Source of the DNA: an uncultured beta proteobacterium
GTDB taxonomy: Bacteria; Pseudomonadota; Gammaproteobacteria; Burkholderiales; Burkholderiaceae_C
Assembly: GCA_903958915.1 (NCBI GenBank)
Contig: CAJBVC010000876.1
Location: 1 to 9,594, forward strand
DNA: 9,594 bases
Direction of reading: 5' to 3'
Below the pieces are notes generated by a model, which was not told where the DNA came from, made no database searches, and was given only the letters and a program-made list of their open reading frames with translations. Each line of letters begins with the position of its first letter. Position 1 is the first letter of the stretch. The position numbers were made by a program, and so were the translations under genes. This document shows, piece after piece, positions 8,141 through 9,594 of this stretch.

Positions 8141-8359
8141 ATGAAGCGATTTGAGTTCCACCTCGACATTTCGGCACAGCGGTACCTGAACTACTACAGT
8201 GGCTCTGTCAATCAGGTTGTGGCGCAATGCAAGGATGGCACTTCCATTCAATTTCCGGCATCATTTCTGACGCAATTCATTTCCACCAATGGAATCCATG
8301 GCGATTTCGTGCTTACTTGCGACGACAAGGGCAAGAACTCACAGTTGCAACGGCGATAG
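8141..8359 (+). CDS. DUF2835 family protein
   Basis: The 72-residue product matches the small DUF2835 family along its full length. It has an opening FEFHLDIS, then YLNYYSGSVNQVVAQCKDG, the hallmark IQFPASFLTQFI and the closing GIHGDFVLTCDDKGK. No biochemical function is known for the family; proteins are small, soluble and single-domain. It follows the CopG-type gene by eight bases on the same strand, so the two likely share a transcript. ATG 8141 is the only start giving the normal family length; the ribosome binding site is weak (GAGCG). Confidence 0.88.
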   Translation: MKRFEFHLDISAQRYLNYYSGSVNQVVAQCKDGTSIQFPASFLTQFISTNGIHGDFVLTCDDKGKNSQLQRR

Positions 8360-8403
8360 TCAGAACAGAGTCAAGCCGGTGAATATTGACCAAAGGTGAA
8401 CCC

Positions 8404-8521
8404 ATGTGCCGAAACACTAGGACCCTTTTCAATTTCGAACCGCCTGCCACCGAATTAGACATTCGGGATGCATCCTTGCAGTTTGCGCGCAAGCTCAGTG
8501 AATTCAGCGTGCCGTCCACCC
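8404..8521 (+). pseudogene. DUF2277 family gene, truncated after about 40 codons
   Basis: From ATG 8404 the frame encodes MCRNTRTLFNFEPPATELDI then RDASLQFARKLSEFSVPS, the conserved N-terminus of DUF2277 proteins (usually about 85-90 residues, function unknown). A good ribosome binding site, AAGGTGA, sits four bases upstream. Family resemblance ends where the 70-bp direct repeat begins (8522). Beyond that the frame runs on through the terminator hairpin and antisense to higA, to a stop at 8824-8826, coding sequence unlike DUF2277. The second half is not found elsewhere in the window, including after the second repeat copy. The fragment is probably non-functional. The loss appears to coincide with insertion or recombination at the repeat. 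Confidence 0.8.
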
Positions 8522-8591
8522 CTGTGAATGCCGCAGTCAGGACCCCAAAGCGAAAAACCCCGCACGGGGCGGGGCTCTTTACAACTGGCGG
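8522..8591. repeat. 70-bp direct repeat, left copy
   Basis: This stretch is repeated at 9412-9481 with a single difference (G at 8552, A at 9442). It contains a terminator hairpin in the centre. Its flanks form an imperfect outer dyad, CCGCAGT (8531-8537) against ACTGGCGG (8584-8591), with one extra base in the second arm. The identity ends at 8591, exactly at the end of that arm. Outside the 70 bases the two copies diverge. The left copy marks the break in the DUF2277 gene. Confidence 0.95.
8553..8580. terminator. Bidirectional intrinsic terminator, left copy
   Basis: A 6-bp GC stem, CCCCGC (8558-8563) and GCGGGG (8569-8574), closes a 5-base loop. Read on the minus strand it is followed by five Ts (8557-8553) and would end the higBA transcript; read on the plus strand it is followed by CTCTTT and may end the CopG/DUF2835/DUF2277 transcript. 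It lies within the direct repeat. Confidence 0.8.
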
Positions 8592-8670
8592 GTCAGACGA
8601 CACTACAGCACAAACTTACTCCGCTTCCATTGGACATCGTTTTGGTAGGTTTGGAGATTCGAAATTCAGG

Positions 8671-8979
8671 TCAAGCCACTGCCAACCGTTCAAGTTGCTT
8701 TATCTGACCAAGTTCAGCCTGCAATTTGGTCTGGGCTTGCCACAGGTCAAATTGGGTCTGCATGTCCAACCAGAGCTGTGCCCCATTGCCAAGGAGCGTT
8801 CCGAGGCGCAACGCCATCTCTGCTGACACGCCGCTACGCTCGGCCAGCACAGAATGTAAAGTCTGGCGGGAAACGCCCAATTTTCGGGCAAAGGCGCTCA
8901 CAGTTATGCCAGGCAAGCTGGGCAACACATCTTCCCTCAGGATGGCTCCGGGGTGGGTCGGTACACGTTTACGCATCAT
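8671..8979 (-). CDS. higA: HigA family antitoxin (XRE helix-turn-helix)
   Basis: HigA binds and neutralises HigB and represses the higBA operon. The product of about 102 residues opens with the family signature THPGAILREDVLP, followed by a helix-turn-helix in ITVSAFARKLGVSRQTLHSV (about residues 25-44) and then AEMALRLGTLLGNGAQLWLD, which is typical of HigA. Length is normal. The stop of higB lies six bases before ATG 8979. A ribosome binding site AGGAG stands three bases from ATG 8979 and six from the next ATG at 8976, so either codon may be used. The gene is second in the operon, as is usual for higBA, and ends shortly before a terminator on the same strand. Confidence 0.93.
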   Translation of the reverse strand: MMRKRVPTHPGAILREDVLPSLPGITVSAFARKLGVSRQTLHSVLAERSGVSAEMALRLGTLLGNGAQLWLDMQTQFDLWQAQTKLQAELGQIKQLERLAVA

Positions 8980-8985
8980 TCACTC

Positions 8986-9261
8986 CTAGTGATAATTCTC
9001 GAAATCAACTCTGACTGCGTTTTCACCCAGCCACTCAAAGGTGATGCACCAAGGACCGTTGACATGCACGCTGTAGCGCTTGGGCTTCCCCTGCAGTACG
9101 TGGAAATCAAAACCTGGGACATTCAAAGCCTCCGGAGTTTTGGCAATGTCAATGGCATCGAGTCGACGAAGCGCCCTCTCTGTCAGCGCCTTTTGCAGCT
9201 TCGCGCTGGAACCCTTGTCAAAAAGCTCTTGAAGTCCCTTGTGCCTGAACGACTCAATCAT
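8986..9261 (-). CDS. higB: HigB-type toxin (RelE/ParE superfamily mRNA interferase)
   Basis: HigB is a ribosome-dependent mRNA endonuclease of the RelE superfamily that inhibits translation when HigA is lost. The 91-residue product shows family landmarks: MIESFRHKGLQELFDKG then SSAKL near the start, RRLDAID, PGFDFHVLQGKPKRYSVHVNG in the middle, PWCITFEW, and the terminal VRVDFENYH. The region is complete and uninterrupted. ATG 9261 is preferred over the upstream TTG 9297, because that extension has no family resemblance and would span the promoter. No ribosome binding site precedes 9261; the predicted transcription start lies next to the ATG, so translation may be leaderless. higB precedes higA, the usual order. 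Confidence 0.92.
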   Translation of the reverse strand: MIESFRHKGLQELFDKGSSAKLQKALTERALRRLDAIDIAKTPEALNVPGFDFHVLQGKPKRYSVHVNGPWCITFEWLGENAVRVDFENYH

Positions 9262-9268
9262 GCACAAA

Positions 9269-9297
9269 AGTGTAAAGCATTTCTTTACACATATCAA
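9269..9297 (-). promoter_or_regulatory. higBA promoter with operator-like inverted repeat
   Basis: On the minus strand TTGATA (9292-9297) and TACACT (9269-9274) are separated by 17 bases. A perfect 8-bp inverted repeat, GTGTAAAG (9270-9277) and CTTTACAC (9283-9290), covers the -10 element and most of the spacer, which is the expected position for HigA autorepression. The predicted start of transcription (about 9262) is next to ATG 9261. That the palindrome binds HigA is inferred. Confidence 0.65.
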
Positions 9298-9411
9298 GCA
9301 AGCTATTCAACACCGCAATCATGGTGTGTCGGGATACTGCCAAACCAATGGACCTCAAAGGTCAGGAAATCTTGAGAAGAATACGTCGTTTGAAAATGGA
9401 TTTCGGTTGCA

Positions 9412-9481
9412 CTGTGAATGCCGCAGTCAGGACCCCAAAGCAAAAAACCCCGCACGGGGCGGGGCTCTTTACAACTGGCGG
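9412..9481. repeat. 70-bp direct repeat, right copy
   Basis: This is the second copy of the element at 8522-8591, in the same orientation, 890 bases away and with one mismatch. It contains the same hairpin and the same outer dyad arms. The copies bracket the complete higBA operon and its promoter. The surrounding 9298-9411 and 9482-9594 hold no gene I can recognise; a 71-codon plus frame at 9321-9536 runs through the repeat but has no family resemblance. Confidence 0.95.
9443..9470. terminator. Bidirectional intrinsic terminator, right copy
   Basis: The hairpin is identical to the left copy, CCCCGC/GCGGGG with a 5-base loop, and is flanked by a six-A tract (9442-9447), which gives six Ts on the minus strand. 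It would insulate higBA from transcription entering from the right. Confidence 0.75.
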
Positions 9482-9594
9482 AGCAGAACGAATCACACAA
9501 ACAAACAGCTACATACCCCTGAAAGTTGAATTCTGATCCCAAACAAGGATTCGAACTCAACACCCCATTCCCTTGCGTGCGGTATCAAAGGACC

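Noticed and set aside
8522..8591. The 70-bp repeat as an integron attC site
   Set aside because: It has a dyad with an unpaired base and flanks a TA cassette, but lacks the GTTRRRY/RYYYAAC boxes, and no integrase gene is present in the window.
8521..8826. Continuation of the DUF2277 frame as a real 140-residue protein
   Set aside because: After the repeat it is translated from a terminator and the antisense of higA, with no resemblance to the family.
9530..9594. tRNA-like segment on the minus strand containing GAGTTCGAATCC
   Set aside because: The T-loop sequence is tRNA-like, but the T-stem does not pair and no matching acceptor or anticodon arm is found; at most a chance match or fragment.

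Overview
The window looks like a chromosomal segment of a betaproteobacterium of the order Burkholderiales, most likely family Comamonadaceae. The reasons are moderate GC content, a recC-recB gene order with an ATGA overlap, a long coiled-coil SRAP protein, and several small conserved families (DUF2835, DUF2277, PF12441-type CopG antitoxin) that I know from that group. The genus cannot be fixed from the sequence alone.

Layout. Positions 1-1508 (minus) hold the first 502 codons of recB, which runs off the left edge. Positions 1505-5002 (minus) hold a complete recC whose stop overlaps the recB start. Together they encode two subunits of the RecBCD double-strand-break repair nuclease/helicase; recD would be expected beyond the left edge. 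Positions 5003-5491 contain no intact gene. They hold a hairpin repeat (5101-5136) and the relic of a toxin-antitoxin pair: the 3' end of a Gp49/RelE-like toxin joined by an ATGA overlap to the 5' end of an XRE-type antitoxin. Positions 5492-7538 (minus) form a probable transcription unit of SRAP (HMCES/YedK-type abasic-site protein), a truncated conserved gene fused in frame to a GFA zinc protein, and an AHSA1/SRPBCC protein.

The most notable regulatory site is a LexA-type box at 7562-7577. It lies between SRAP and a divergent 73-residue gene of unknown function (7593-7814, plus), and sits in the 17-bp spacer of a near-consensus promoter that would make a leaderless mRNA. SRAP and the small gene are therefore probably both SOS-controlled. 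Downstream on the plus strand are a CopG-type antitoxin without a visible toxin, a DUF2835 gene, and a DUF2277 gene cut off after about 40 codons.

The cut in DUF2277 coincides with the left copy of a 70-bp direct repeat (8522-8591; second copy 9412-9481; one mismatch). The repeat carries a bidirectional terminator hairpin inside a larger imperfect dyad. The two copies bracket a complete higBA toxin-antitoxin operon (minus strand), whose promoter overlaps a perfect 8-bp inverted repeat. The right half of the window therefore reads as DNA-damage response genes next to a site of gene turnover: one intact TA module, one dead TA module, one orphan antitoxin and two truncated housekeeping-type genes. 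I do not see a CRISPR array, a transposase, an rRNA or a convincing tRNA.
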